Source: Adiantum capillus-veneris (taxonomy: Eukaryota > Streptophyta > Polypodiopsida > Polypodiales > Pteridaceae). Taken from it: a stretch of DNA of 64,000 nt. Under the pieces are notes generated by a model. The model made no database searches. It was not told where the DNA came from and saw nothing but the letters and a program-made list of their open reading frames with translations. Within the stretch, counting starts at the first letter, position 1, and every line of letters starts with the position of its first letter. Made by a program: the position numbers and the translations under genes. This document shows positions 11,026 through 22,716 of the stretch, piece after piece. The DNA is taken from the NCBI GenBank assembly GCA_014529385.2, contig CM043946.1, positions 34,428,558 through 34,492,557 on the forward strand, written 5' to 3'.

Positions 11026-12394
11026 TGTTGCCATATACATGTGGTAGTGATGTGTGTGAACACAATAGGACCACCGGGGCATTTTTTCCCTCTCTAGGAG
11101 GTTTTTTCCCCCGAGCATTGTATATACGTCCATCACTCTAGAGCTATCTATCTTTCCATTGCACACTAAGTAACACACTTTCTATTGTGTGCCTTGAGCT
11201 TCCTTCGTCTTCTCCAAGCTATGTGCGTTTCTCTGCAACCCTAATTCCAACAATTGGTATCAGAGTAGGTTACATCCTCCCAGGCTTAGCCGCTAGCTGC
11301 TCCAGCACACGCCTGCTCACTTTCTCCGATTACAGTGAGGTTTGGCGAGCGTTCACAGGTCGATAAATATTTCGGGTGTGCTCATAGAGCTTAATCTGCT
11401 TAGATTTCTAATTCAAGCTCATTTCGGCCTCTGTTTCCACTACAGGCAGGTCTGCACAGGCAATTTTGTCATTTTGTGTAGAATTTTTATCAGTGCGCCG
11501 ATTTTTGCATAACAGGTGCCTTATAGTCTTCTACGGTTTGTGCCATATAGCATGGTTTGTTCTCGCTCCGTTTCTTCTATTTTCGGGCAGTTTTCACATC
11601 AGGTACATCATTTACCATGGCTGACAACAACACAGATGTCTTCAAGATGTTTACTACTGAGGATAGGTTGGATGGGGACAATTACCCTATGTGGGCTTAT
11701 ATGATGAAACACATTCTTGTGTCAAAGGGCGTCTGGAATATTGTGCAGGGAATTGATGTACGTCCTAGTTCTGAGGATGTACGCGATGTTGAGGATGTTG
11801 CAGGGAATTGATGTACGTCCTAGTTCTGAGGATGTACACGATGTTGAGGATGTTGTAGGTCTTGCTGCAAGGATTGTTGCTATTAGAGTTGTTTTGTTTA
11901 CAGCATAACGAGCTCGTTGGGATGTAAAGCATGCGTAGGCTCATGCATTGATTGCGTTGTCTAGTACACCATTGTTCCTCACATCCGTTCAACAAAATCT
12001 GCAAAACAGGCTTGGGATATTTTGGCTGGTCTTTATGCAAGTCGCAATGAGGCTAAAATTGCTTTGTTGCGTAAAGAGCTGGAGTCGAAGATTATGCATG
12101 ACGAAGTTGATATGGACACTTTCCTTGCTAGTGTCAAGGATATCAATGAGCAACTTATTTTTGCAGGTGAAGTCATTTCAGATAGTTCCCTTGTGCAGAC
12201 TGCTCTTTATGCCTTACCAGATTCTTACCAAACTTTTGCTAGTACTTGGAGACTTATGACCCAAGGAAATCTTGAAGTTGTCAAGTTTGATGCGTTATGC
12301 ACATTGCTGTTGTAAGAGTCACTTTCTAGAAAAAAGAGGACTAGGCAGTGTGCAATTGAACAGGCTTTTATTGCTTCTCAGAGAAAGGGTGGAT
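11026..12394 (+). mobile_element. Copia E1, 5' fragment (LTR, leader, partial gag)
   Basis: The LTR is 11026-11252 (227 bp, TGTTGCC...CCAACA), preceded by CTTAG and followed by a TGGTATCAGAG primer site. Gag starts with ATG at 11617 ('MADNNTDVFKMF') and includes the UBN2-like 'DGDNYPMWAYMM' and 'DALCTLL' stretches. It is frameshifted near 11960 and ends abruptly at about 12394, where Gypsy B gag begins. It shares its insertion site and a gag lesion with E3, so it is a partial duplicate of E3, not an independent insertion. Confidence 0.8.
11746..11855 (+). repeat. 55-bp tandem duplication in E1 gag
   Basis: The unit starting CAGGGAATTGATGTACGTCC occurs at 11746 and again at 11801. E3 and E2 carry one copy, so this arose in E1 alone. 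It shifts the frame and adds a stop. Confidence 0.8.
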
Positions 12395-13879
12395 GCTTCG
12401 ATGCTTGTTAACTATCTTGCTAGGCTTCAATAAGCAATGGCCAATCCATCTCTCCAAAGTGAAGTGCAACGGCAGCTCCGTGCTCACGGGATTCTCCATG
12501 CTCATCACCATGACGAGAGAACACCTAGGAAGCCTCCTTGTGAGACTCCCAAAAGGGGTCTCTCTCCGATTCGGGAAGAAGAAGAGAATCCATACGAAGG
12601 GCTCAAGAATTTACTTCTTGATGATGCATCTCCTTCCCAAAGGAGAACTCAAGAGCCTCCACCGAAGGAACGAGAAAGAAGTGAGTCTCCTGCCACCTCG
12701 GCGGAGATGGCTCCACGAAGACGGCGGGCTAAACGCTCTCCATCACCACCAAAGCGGAGAAAACCATCACACTCTTCTCCACACCATAATTCAAAGAGGG
12801 ATGATAAAAAGCAAGAGAAGAAAAAGGCGAGAAAGAGGACACCCTCTTCTCCATCTTCTTCATCCTCTTCCTCTTATGAAAGTGATGGTGAAGACAAGAA
12901 AAAGACGAGAAAGAGGTCACCCTCTTCTCCACCTTCTGAAGAAAGTGATGGTGCAACCTTTGAACCATCAAAAAGAAGAGGCCATAGGAAATCCTATGCC
13001 GCATGGAAGAGGTCGTTCAAGTTGAAGAAATTCAAAGAGGGAGGGAAGAGCATCTCTTTCCTTACCTATGATGGTACCTTTGGTGCTACGGACAAAGTCT
13101 TGGCCTTTATCCAACAGTTCGATGCGGCGTTTGGAGATGAGGGCTTCACGGAGTCCTCTAAGCTACGCCATGTAGCTATGCACTTTCAAAAGTCCGCCAA
13201 GCAATGGTGGTCTAGCCTACAGGCCAACGGTGAAGCTCCACGAACATGGAAAGCTTTAAGAGCTTCCATTATGAAGCAGTTTTTGGCCCCCGATGCCAAA
13301 GACAAAGTACTCACCGAATGGCAAAGCTTAAAGCTCTCTCCGTATGAATCCATCCACACATATGTAGACAAGTTTTGGGACCTACAACTCAAAGCCACTG
13401 TCTTCAAAAAGTTGGATTTTGGAGAGCAAAAGCAACAATTTTGTGCGGGCTTAACCGAAGAAATGGCGGAGTATGTCAACTCCCAAAGGCCACATACCAT
13501 ATCGGCGGTAATACACCATACTATGGTGGCCTCTCGAATCAACTTCCAAACGGGGGCTAAAAGAAATAATAAGCCCATAGAAAACAAGGATTCCAATGAG
13601 CCTAAGGGGAAGGACAATGTCCAAAAGTATCCTAAGGGCAACTCCAACAAAGCTAAAGAGAAGGGAGTTTACAAAGGTAAAAACAAACTCTCTCCTGAAG
13701 AGCTTGAGCGTTATCGCAAGGATAACCTGTGTTTCAAGTGCGGCGAACAAGGGCATGTGTACCGCACTTGTCCCCAAAAGAACAACCACCAAGATCCTCC
13801 TAGAGCTTCCTTGGTTGAAATCCAAGAGGAGGAGACTAACCAAACTCACCACAAAGGATCTCCTCTATTCCATGCTTGA
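12395..13879 (+). pseudogene. Gypsy B Gag with an RS-rich N-terminal region
   Basis: A 480-codon frame runs from ATG 12437 to a TGA at 13877-13879; homology extends upstream to 12395. Order: 'MANPSLQSEVQRQL' (as in A gag); a low-complexity Arg/Ser/Lys/Pro-rich block at about residues 25-190; a Retrotrans_gag domain at about residues 235-370 ('HFQKSAKQWWSSL', 'TWKALRASIMKQF', 'FCAGLTEEMAEYV'); and a CCHC zinc knuckle 'CFKCGEQGHVYRTC' at about 431-444. The N-terminus is joined to truncated Copia E1, so the gene lacks its own leader. Gag would package element RNA. The frame is otherwise intact, unlike most coding pieces in this cluster. Confidence 0.85.
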
Positions 13880-14350
13880 GGAAAGGTAAGAGAACATGAT
13901 GATTTTATTCTCTTTAACCCTGGTTCTACTCACAATTTTATATCTATAGAGTTGGCCACCAAGCTAGGTATACAAGCCTACGAGATGGGAGATGTTCTAC
14001 CCGCAGACAGTGCCTTCAAGGGGCAAGAAGCTTCAGTCACTCCCTTAATCGGTAAATTGAGGCTTCATGTCCAAGGCTATGTGGACAAAGAGGACTTCTT
14101 AATCTCTCCTCTCAAGCATGAGGATGTAATCCTAGGGGCACCATGGTTTGACCGCCTAGCTTCCAATGTTAAATTTCCTAAAAGGAGAATCTCCTTTAAC
14201 TTCAGGAAAAAATACATGTATATAGATGCTAAGGAAATGGGTAACACTATCCCCATTGTACATACACCAGCTTTCAACAAGTCAATAAAGAGCTCTATTT
14301 ACGTGTACATGATTTTTGTTAAAGATTCTCAAAATGAACCTAAGCTTTAG
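13880..14350 (+). pseudogene. Gypsy B aspartic protease domain with altered active site
   Basis: After the gag TGA the same frame continues to 'FNPGSTHNFISIELATKLG', which corresponds to the 'FDSG.SHNFIS...A..L' active-site segment of plant Gypsy proteases. The catalytic Asp is Asn and Ser is Pro here, so the protease should be dead. 'DVILGAPWFDRL' follows, the flap-distal ILG motif. An in-frame TGA separates it from gag and a TAG at 14348-14350 separates it from reverse transcriptase. Confidence 0.75.
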
Positions 14351-15753
14351 CAAAAGAAAATAAAAGCAACCAAAAGGAATTAGAGTTATCCAATTTTCTC
14401 AAGGGGTTTCAAGATGTTTTTATTGACGACATCCCTTGTGAGCTACCTCCTAAACGAGGTAATGATGACCATGCAATTGAACTTCTTCCATGAAGTTCAC
14501 TGCCTAACAAACCTCCTTATAGAGTTTCTCAAGCTCAACAAGAGGAGATTATGCGGCAAGTGCATGAGTTAGTTGAGAAGGGCATGGTTAGGCCTAGCTG
14601 ACCTCCATTTTGCTCACCTGTGCTATTAGTGCAAAAGAAAGACGGCACATATCGTATGAGTGTCGACTATAGAGCACTAAATAGGATCACTATCACGAAT
14701 AGGTTTCCCGTTCCACGGGTAGAAGACCTATTTGATAAGCTACAAGGATCGACCTACTTCAGTAGGGTTGACCTAAAAAGTGGCTATCATCAAATAAGGA
14801 TAGTTGATCAAGACATTGTAAAGACCGCATTTCGCACCACATTTGGTCTTTATGAATACATTGTCATGCCTTTGGCTTGACCAATGCACCAGCCACATTC
14901 AACCGCTCGATGGAGAAGCTGTTCGGGCCTCATCGAACCTTCACTGGATTGTTCTTTGATGATATTATCATCTTCTCTAATTCATTAGACGAACACAAGC
15001 AACACCTCCAGGTAATATTTCAAGTTTTAAGAGAGAATAAACTTTATGTTAATCGAAAGAAAAGTGAATTTTTCTTGCAAGAGATTCAGTATTTAGGTCA
15101 CATTATCTCTCAAGATGGCATCCAAATGGATCCATCAAAGGTAGAGGTAATAAAAGGATGGCCTAAACCAAGGAATCTTCATGAACTAAGAAGCTTTATA
15201 GGTATGTGTGCATCGTATAGACGCTTCATAGAAAATTTCTCACAAATTGCGGGACCATTACATGACCTAACAAAGAAAACCGTTAGGTGTACATGGTCTG
15301 CTAAGGAGAACAATGCTTTCGAAAAGCTTAAAGAAAATCTTATCTCTCAACCTGTGCTTACACTATCAGATCTCTCAAAACCATTTGAGGTCCAATGTGA
15401 TGCTTGTGGTGATTGCCTTGGAGCTGTTTTGCTCCAAGAAGGGCACGCCATAGGCTATGAGAGTTGAAGGCTCGACCCTATTGAGCAAGCTTAAGGCATA
15501 TATGAAAAGGAACTCCTTGCAGTTCTACATGCCTTAGACTCATGGAAGCACTATTTATTGGGGACTCTTTTCATTCTGCGAATGGATCACCAAAGTCTTA
15601 ATTACTTCACAAACAAATGAGGTGGGAAAATTTTCTTTCGCAATTTCATTTTCATATTGCTCACATTGTTGGCAAGCATAATCAAGTAGCTGATGCACTC
15701 TCAAGACGGTCGAGAGTGAATGCGGTTTCCATAGCAACTCACAATGATCTATC
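14351..15753 (+). pseudogene. Gypsy B reverse transcriptase and RNase H
   Basis: The region reads 'FQDVFIDDIP' (pre-RT), 'PPYRVSQAQQEEIMRQV', then '[23 protein letters not shown]'. It continues '[15 protein letters not shown]' and, after a 1-nt frameshift near 14876 (VMPLA for VMPFGL), 'TNAPATF' and 'FFDDIIIFS', the catalytic box with FFDD in place of YLDD. The RNase H segment has 'CDACGDCLGAVLLQEG' and 'YEKELLAVLHALDSWKHYL'. Stops occur at about 14498, 14600, 15465 and 15493. Copia E2 interrupts it at 15753 with a CTATC target duplication; B's integrase resumes at 20917. Confidence 0.85.
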
Positions 15754-15980
15754 TGTTACCATATACATGTGGTAGTGATGTGTGTGAACACACTAGGACC
15801 GCCGGGGCATTTTTTCCCTCTTTAGGAGGTTTTTTCCCCCGTGCATTGTATATACGCCCATCACTCTAGGGCTATCTATCTTTCCATTGCACACTAAGTA
15901 ACACACTCTCTATTGTGTGCCTTGAGCTTCCTTCATCTTCTCCAAGCTGTGTGTGTTTCTCTACAACCCTAATTGCAACA
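15754..15980 (+). repeat. Copia E2 5' LTR with TATA-like box
   Basis: 227 bp, TGTTACC...GCAACA. A TATA-like TGTATATAC lies at 15847-15855, followed by the conserved 'CCATCACTCTAGGGCTATC' region. Near-identical LTRs occur at 11026, 20690, 36657 and 41572, which together define one Copia family. Confidence 0.9.
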
Positions 15981-16342
15981 ATTGGTATCAGAGAAGGTCA
16001 CGTCCTCCCGGGCTTAGTCGCTAGCTCCTCCAGCACACGCCTGCTCACTTTCTCCAATTTCAATGAGCTTTGGCAAGCGTTCACAGGTCGACAAATATTT
16101 TGGGAGAGATCGAAGAGCTTGGTCTGCTCAGAATTTTGATTTGGGCTCATTTCGGCGTCCGTTTCCACTACAAACAGTACTGCACAGGCTATTTCGTCAT
16201 TTTGTGCAGAATTTGTGTCGGTGCCGTTTTCTGCATAACAGGTGCCTTATAGTCTTCTACGGTTTGTGCTATATCGCACAGGTTTTTCCCGCTCCATTTC
16301 TCCTATTTTCGGGCAGTTTTAACATCAGGTGCAGCATTTACC

Positions 16343-17680
16343 ATGGCTGACAACAACAACACAGATGTGTTCAAGCTGTTTGCTGCTGAGGACAGGTTGG
16401 ATGGGGACATCTACCCTATGTGGGCTTATATGATGCAACATGTTCTTGTGTGAAAGGGTTTCTGGAACATTGTGCAGGGCATTGATGTACGTCCTGGTTC
16501 TGAGGATGTAGGCGATGTTGAGGATGTTGCAAGTCTTGCTGCAAGGATTGCAGCTGTTAGAGTTGTTTTGCCTATGGCAGAACAAGCTCGTTGGGATGTA
16601 AAGGATGCGCAGGCTCATGCATTGATTGCGTTGTCTGTGAAGGGCACCATTGTTCCTCACATCCGTTCAACAAAATCTGCAAAACAGGCTTGGGATATTC
16701 TAGCAGGTCTTTATGCAAGCCACAATGAGGCTAAAATTGCTTTGCTGCGTAAAGAGCTGGAGTCGAAGATTATGCATGAGGAAGATGATATGGACACTTT
16801 CCTTGCTAGTGTCAAGGATATCAATGAGCAACTCATTTCTGCAAAGTCATTTCGGGCAGTTCCCTTGTGGAGACTGTTCTTGATGCCTTACCAGATTCCT
16901 ACCAGACTTTTGCTAGTACTTGGAGACTGATGACCCAAGGAAATCCTGAAGTTGTCAAGTTTGATGCATTATGCACATTGCTGTCACAAGAGTCGCTTTC
17001 CAGAAAAAACAGAACAAGGCAACATGCAGTTGAACACGCTTTTATTGCTTCTCAAAGAAAGGGTGGTAACAGTAATGCAGCCACTTCTTATGGTTCTGCT
17101 GTGAGTGGCAAAAATTTTGTTCCTATTGCTTCTGCTGGCAGCACTTCATCTGGCAATTCTGGTGATACGGGCAAAAAGAAGATGCGTTGCCATTATTGTA
17201 AAGCCAATGATCACTTGATCAAGTCGTGTCCTAAGTTGAAGTCCAAAGAGGCTAAGAAGAAAGAGGGTGGTTCCACTGCAAATGCTGGTTCCACTACAAA
17301 TGTAGCCATTGTTGAGTCTTCTGTGAAAGGAGACTGTAATGCTGATGTTGATGCAGAATGGGCTTTTACCGTAGAGTGCACTTACAATCTTGTTGTCCAT
17401 GATGCATGCTTGTCAGTTGCTGCAGATTCACATGTGTGGTATTTCGATAGTGGTGTATCAAAGCACATTACCTCACATCGTGAATTGTTTACCTCTCTCG
17501 AGTCTGTCCCTCATGGGAATTCAGTCACTTGTGCCAACAATGCCTCTTATCCAGTTCAGGGAGTTGGAAAGATTGTGCTCACTGCTGCTAATGGCAGTTC
17601 CTTCACACTTGTTGATGCACTTTATGTACCTGGGATCAAGAAGAATCTCTTGCACTTGCTAGACTTGGACTTGTCGTCAA
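16343..17680 (+). pseudogene. Copia E2 Gag and aspartic protease
   Basis: Starts at ATG 16343 ('MADNNNTDVFKLF'). The UBN2-type Gag contains 'DGDIYPMWAYMM', 'AKQAWDILAGLYAS' and 'LPDSYQTFASTWRLM'. A CCHC zinc knuckle 'CHYCKANDHLIKSC' lies near 17190-17230. The protease active site is 'WYFDSGVSKHIT' (Asp-Ser-Gly at 17446-17454), and the domain ends 'ALYVPGIKKNLL'. A stop at 16453-16455 and frameshifts near 16845 and 17650 break the frame. It lies immediately upstream of the integrase in the Copia polyprotein. Confidence 0.88.
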
Positions 17681-18875
17681 ATTTGTGGATGACAGATGTA
17701 CAGTTCATGATCTCAGTTTTGGTGATGAAATTGTTGCATCTGCCTTTTGTGCCGATGGTTGTATAAGCTCACTTTGGATGACAAGTGTGGACAAAATTTT
17801 GCAAATGCTGGTGCAGATTCAAGGGCTATTTCAGATGCAAAACTTTGGCATGCACGTTTTGGTCATCTGAATTTTGCCAGTTTGCTACGTTTGCAAAAAT
17901 CTGATATGGTTGCTTCTTTGCCGCCTCTTGAAGCACCTGTCAAACATGTTTGTGAAGGCTGTATTTTGGGTAAGATGCAGCGTTCTAAATTTCCAAAGGA
18001 TGGTTCAGTTCGGGCCACATGCAGGTTGCAGCTTGTGCATAGTGATGTTTGTGGGCCGATGCAAACTCCGTCCTTGGGCAATTACCTGTACTTCGTGACT
18101 TTCATTGATGATTACTCCAGGCATGCATAAGTATTTCCGCTTAAAGAGAAGTCTGAAGTTTTTATGTGCTTCAAACAATTTCTGGCTATGGCTAAAAATG
18201 TCTCGAAATGCACTATGGGCACCCTCTGTTCCGATCGATGGGGGGAGTATATGTCTCATGAATTTAATGCATTTCTGGCTAGTCATGGGATAAAACACCA
18301 ATGTACAATGCCTTATACACCTCAGCAAAATGGCGTTGCTGAGAGGAAAAACAGGTCACTGACGGAAATGGCACGATGTATGGTCAAAAGTCAAGCTTTG
18401 CCACATTCTTTTTCGCTTGAGGCCATCATGTGTGCCACTTATGTACTTAACAGGTGTCCTACGAAAGCTTTGTAGTCTATTACTCCATATGAAGCATGGC
18501 ATGATAGAAAGCCTTCTATTGAGCACATGCATGTTTTTGGTTGTTTGGGATATGCTTTGGTGCCACAAGTGCAGCGCAGAAAATTGGATGATAAGGCTGT
18601 CAAATGTATTTTTGTTGGTTATAGTGCTGAAAGCAAAGGTTACAGGTTGTATCATCCGCAAACAAAACGTATTATGGTTTCTCCGGATGTAGTGTTTGTG
18701 GAAGATTCTGTTCAGCCCTTGCTGTCATGTACTAGAGACAGTAATGTAAGATCAAAGGACATTTATGACACTTTCTTGCCTCTTTTCAGTGGTGGAAATA
18801 CAAATGTAAGTTCCAATGAGGCAAATGTACAGCCTATGGGGGTTTCTTAAAATGTTTTAGATCAGCCTATTACTG
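17681..18875 (+). pseudogene. Copia E2 integrase
   Basis: A GAG-pre-integrase zinc region is present ('LWHARFGHLNFASLLRL', 'CEGCILGKMQRSKFP'). The DDE core follows: 'LVHSDVCGPM', then after a stop near 18128 'TLCSDRWGEYMSHEF', and 'YTPQQNGVAERKNRSL' with the catalytic Glu. The C-terminal part has 'FGCLGYALVP' and 'KCIFVGYSAESKGYRLY.P'. Integrase inserts the cDNA. Stops at 18128 and 18472 inactivate it. Confidence 0.85.
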
Positions 18876-20614
18876 ATGCAGATGTACATGATGTACTTGA
18901 TGAGGAAAGGGCTGAAAATGAGGAAGCTAGAGGTATTCCAAAATGGCTGGTGCACACTTTGCATGACAATAAATTGGATGCACCTTTGTCTAGTCGTACT
19001 CGTTCAGGCTCTCGCCATGCATCTTATGCATCAGATTGTTATGCTTTGGCTGTGTCTAGCTTACATGATGTTGAGGAGCCTCTGTCTTTTGATGAAGCAA
19101 AGAATTCAGAAAATTGTAGGGCTGCCATGCAATCAAAATATGATGCACTTATAGAAAATGACACATGGACTTTATGTGATTTGCCTCTTGGCAAAAAGGC
19201 CATTGGTACGAAGTGGGTTTACAAGTTGAAACGCAATCCGGATGGTGAGATCGATCGCCATAAGGCTCGACTTGTTGCAAAAGGTTATGCACAGCAAAAA
19301 GGCGTAGATTATGAAGAGACTTTTTCTCCCACTTGTCGTATGACTACTGTGCGCTTTCTATGTGCACTAGCATCTCATTTTGGTTGGTATGTACATCAAT
19401 CAGACATTGTTACTGCTTTCTTGAATGGTGACATATTTGAGGAAGTTTATGGAATGCAGCCTCGCGGTTTTGTCATAAAAGGACAAGAGGACAAAGTGTG
19501 CAAATGTAACAAGTCTTTGTATGGGTTGAAGCAATCTCCTCGTGCTTGATATGAGAAAGCTGACACTCATTTGGTCCAACAAGGCTTTCGTAACAGTCCA
19601 ACAGAAACCACATTGTATGTAAAGCGTGAGGGTGATGTACTTCTCATTGTGGTTCTTTATGTTGATGATTTGTTGATCAGTGGACCAAATGAGAGACATA
19701 TTTCTGAATTTAAGGCTGATTTGAATGCTACTTTCATTATGAAAGATTTGGGATTGTTGCATCATTACTTGGGTATACAGTTTAAGCAGTGTGATGGTGG
19801 TATTGCCTTGTGTGAGAAAAGTTACATAGAGACATTGCTATGTAAGTTTGGACTTGAGGATTGCAAACCTATTGCCACCTCCATGGAAACAGTTTTGAAG
19901 TTGAGTCTACATGATGCTGGTGATCCTGCTGATGTCACTCTTTACCAAACTGTTGTTGACTCTCTGATTTATGTATGCAACACGAGGCCATATATTCAGT
20001 TTGCAGTCTCACAGGTCATCAGATTTATGCATAGCCCAGGGTCTAAGCATTGGCAGGCAGTCAAGAGGATTTTCCGCTACCTTAGTGGCACTTTACATCT
20101 TGTCTTGTTTTATCCCAAGGGGGGATCATTGCCACCAGACTTACATTCTTTTTCGGACTCATATTGGGCTTGTTGTTTTGACACGCGAGTGTCCACAAGT
20201 GGTTTTTCTTTCATGCTTGGCAGTTCATGTATATCATGGTTGAGCAAGAAGCAACCTACTCTAGCCACTTCGAGTTGTGAGGCTGAGTACAGGGCAGTCT
20301 TCACAGCTACGTTTGAGTGGGTATGGCTCAAACGCCTTATGGTTGATTTGGGTGTTGGACAGGACACTGCCAACACTATCTTCCCTGATAGTCAGAGCGC
20401 ATTGGCAGTTGTGAGGAACCCAGTTTTTCATGCTCGCACAAAGCACATTGAGGTGCATTACCACTATGTTAGGGAGAGGCTCTCAGCAGGAGAGATCAGC
20501 TTGGCTTATGTGCCAACACAGGACAACCTTGCAGATCTTTTCACAAAGGCATTGTCTCGTGAGAAGCTTGAAGCTTTCCGCAAAGCTTTGGGCTTACTCC
20601 CCTTTGTGGACTGA
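18876..20614 (+). pseudogene. Copia E2 reverse transcriptase and RNase H
   Basis: The RT starts with 'ENDTWTLCDLP' and 'IGTKWVYKLKRNPDGEIDRHKARLVAKGYAQ'. It continues with 'HQSDIVTAFLNGD' and 'LYGLKQSPRA', has a TGA at about 19548, then 'LYVDDLLISG' (YVDD at 19658-19669). RNase H carries 'FSDSYWACC', 'SSCEAEYRA', 'DSQSALAV' and the family-typical C-terminus 'LGLLPFVD'. The 19571-20614 part is a single 347-codon frame. Only a few lesions separate it from a complete pol gene. Confidence 0.88.
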
Positions 20615-20689
20615 TCCTGTCCTCAGGGCATGGCACTTCCCTTTACTCATGTGCCAGCTCTCGTTCACCGCATCATTCCAGGGGGGATT

Positions 20690-20916
20690 TATTACCATAT
20701 ACATATGGTAGTGATGTGTGTGAACACACTAGGACCGCCGCGGCATTTTTTCCCTCTTTAGGAGGTTTTGTCCCCCGTGCATTGTATATACGCCCATCAC
20801 TCTAGGGCTATCTATCTTTCCATTGCGCACTAAGTAACACACTCTCTATTGTGTGCCTTGAGCTTCCTTCATCTTCTCCAAGTTGTGTGTGTTTCTCTGC
20901 AACCCTAATTCCAACA
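20690..20916 (+). repeat. Copia E2 3' LTR
   Basis: 227 bp, TATTACC...CCAACA, preceded by the polypurine tract at 20679-20688 and followed by the CTATC target duplication. Confidence 0.9.
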
Positions 20917-22358
20917 CTATCTTCAATGATAGATGAGTATGCTATTGATCCTGATTTTAGAGATGTGATTTCAGTCCTTGCATTAGGGAAGAAAGAAGAA
21001 CCATTTACTTTACAAGATGGTTATCTTCTCTAGGGTAATAGACTATGCGTTACTAACTCACTACGTGAGAAAGTAATGTATGAATCTCATGCTCCACCTT
21101 ATGCGGGGCATAGAGGGATTCAGTCTATCTTAAAGGGAATTGAAATATATTTCTATTGGCCTACCATGAAAGTGAACAAACAAGAGTATGTTTCTAAATG
21201 TGTGGTATGCCAAAAGACAAAATTTGATAGAGGGAAGCAACTTGGATTGCTTCAACCCTTGCCAATCCCTAATTCACCATAGGAGAGCATATCTATGGAT
21301 TTTATCTTTGGATTGCCTAAGTCTATCCATGGGAATACGGGAATATGGATGATAGTAGACAGGTTCAGTAAATAAGCTCATTTTATACTTGTCAAAAAGA
21401 CTATCAAAGCCCATCAAATGGTAACCCTCTTCATTTCACAAATTTTCAAGTACCATGGCTTGCCAATGTCCATAGTGTCGGATAGAGATCCTAGAATGAC
21501 TAGTAATTTTTGGAAGGGTCTCTTTGAGAATTTAGGGACAAGGCTAAACTTCTCTTCGGCCTATCATCCACAAACGGATCGCCAAAGTGAAATAGCTAAC
21601 CTAACCATTCTTGATCTACTAAAAGCCTATGTAACGGAAGTAGATCAAAGATCCCAATGGGAGAAGTACTTACCCTTAGTGGAGTATGCTTACAATAACA
21701 CTATACATACTTCCACGGGAAAAGCACCTTTCGAGGTAATTGAGGGGAGATCGAAAAGTCCCTTGCTACGTAAGGTACATGGGAAGATCTTCGTTGCAGA
21801 TGAGTATAGCAGAGACCTACAAGAATCTTTTCAAAAGATTAAGGATGCTATCTCTATCTCACAGCAAAGGCAAAAGGCTGCTGCTGACAAGCACAGAAGA
21901 GCCCAAGCCTTTAAAGAAAATGATTGGGTGTTATTAAAGTTTCCCAAGGCTCGATTAAGGCACACGACGGGCAAGAATCCTACGGGCCACCAAAGTACTA
22001 TGCTAAACTAGCAAAAAGGTACTATGGTCCCTTCCAGATTGTTAGGCCAATCAATGAGATGGCCTATCAACTCAAGTTTCCCAATCATTGGCTCATACAT
22101 AATGCTTTCCATGTGAGCCTATTAAAGCCTTACAAAGGGGAGCCACCTCAAGAACCAACTATTGAAGACCCACCGGAGATTGAGGACCAAGAGGAGGTGC
22201 AACAGCCCGAGTCCATTCTCCGACATGAAGACAAGGTACTAAGAGACGATCTTATTAAGTTTAAGAATTATCCTTTTGAAGATGGTAGATGGATGCAAGG
22301 CATACAATTAAAGGATAACCTAAACCTTGTCAATGCTTACAATGCTTCCCAAGAGTAA
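20917..22358 (+). pseudogene. Gypsy B integrase with chromodomain-like tail
   Basis: Sequence resumes after E2 with 'DEYAIDPDF' and the HHCC zinc region 'HAPPYAGHRGI...KCVVCQKTK'. The DDE core follows ('[10 protein letters not shown]', 'IVSDRDPRMTSNFW', 'YHPQTDRQSEIAN'). After a 1-nt frameshift near 21990 the C-terminal region continues: 'YYGPFQIVRPINEMAYQLKFPN.WLIHNAFHVSLLKPY', then 'PESILRHEDKVLR...LIKFKNYPFEDGRWM', which resembles a degenerate chromodomain. Stops at about 21280 and 21375 are also present. Placement in the chromovirus branch is inference from the tail. Confidence 0.85.
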
Positions 22359-22716
22359 GCAAATGTACAAAATGTTAAAAATGAACAAATTTTTTTTTGT
22401 CTTATAAGACTCTCTTTTTCTTTATTGTGCACAAAAATGAAGTAGTATGCATGCTTAGATCAAGTTTGCGGAGATGACGTCTCCCAAACACCAAGTAGAG
22501 CTTGTCACTCTACTATGGAAGACTGATAGGACTAATGTGCAAACATGCTTGCGGCAGCCTCAGGCTCTCAAGCGCCAAATGGACTAGTCATCCATTGTGG
22601 AATGATGTGGTAGGGCAACATAGGGATCCTCTACCCGCTAAGAAAGGGACTCATGAATATGCTTTATCTTCTCTACACCATAGTCGAGGAAGACTATGAT
22701 TTCAAGAGAGAGGTAA
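22359..22716 (+). other. Gypsy B 3' non-coding region and polypurine tract
   Basis: No coding motif. It ends in the purine run AAGAGAGAGG (22704-22713) just before the LTR start TGTCATAATAATC, the expected place for plus-strand priming. Confidence 0.65.

Larger units (their letters stand above)
15754..20916 (+). mobile_element. Full-length Ty1/Copia element E2
   Basis: The element is 5163 bp with 227-bp LTRs (15754-15980 and 20690-20916) and a CTATC target duplication on both sides (15749-15753, 20917-20921). A tRNA-Met-type primer site (TGGTATCAGAG) follows the 5' LTR, and a polypurine tract (AGGGGGGATT) precedes the 3' LTR. Internal order is gag, protease, integrase, RT, RNase H, the Copia order. 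The LTRs differ at roughly eight positions by eye, so it is older than element D. Coding is interrupted by several frameshifts and stops, so it is inactive. Confidence 0.92.

Noticed and set aside
13186-13650. 154-codon minus-strand open frame
   Set aside because: Antisense shadow of the Gypsy B Gag domain, with no motif of its own.
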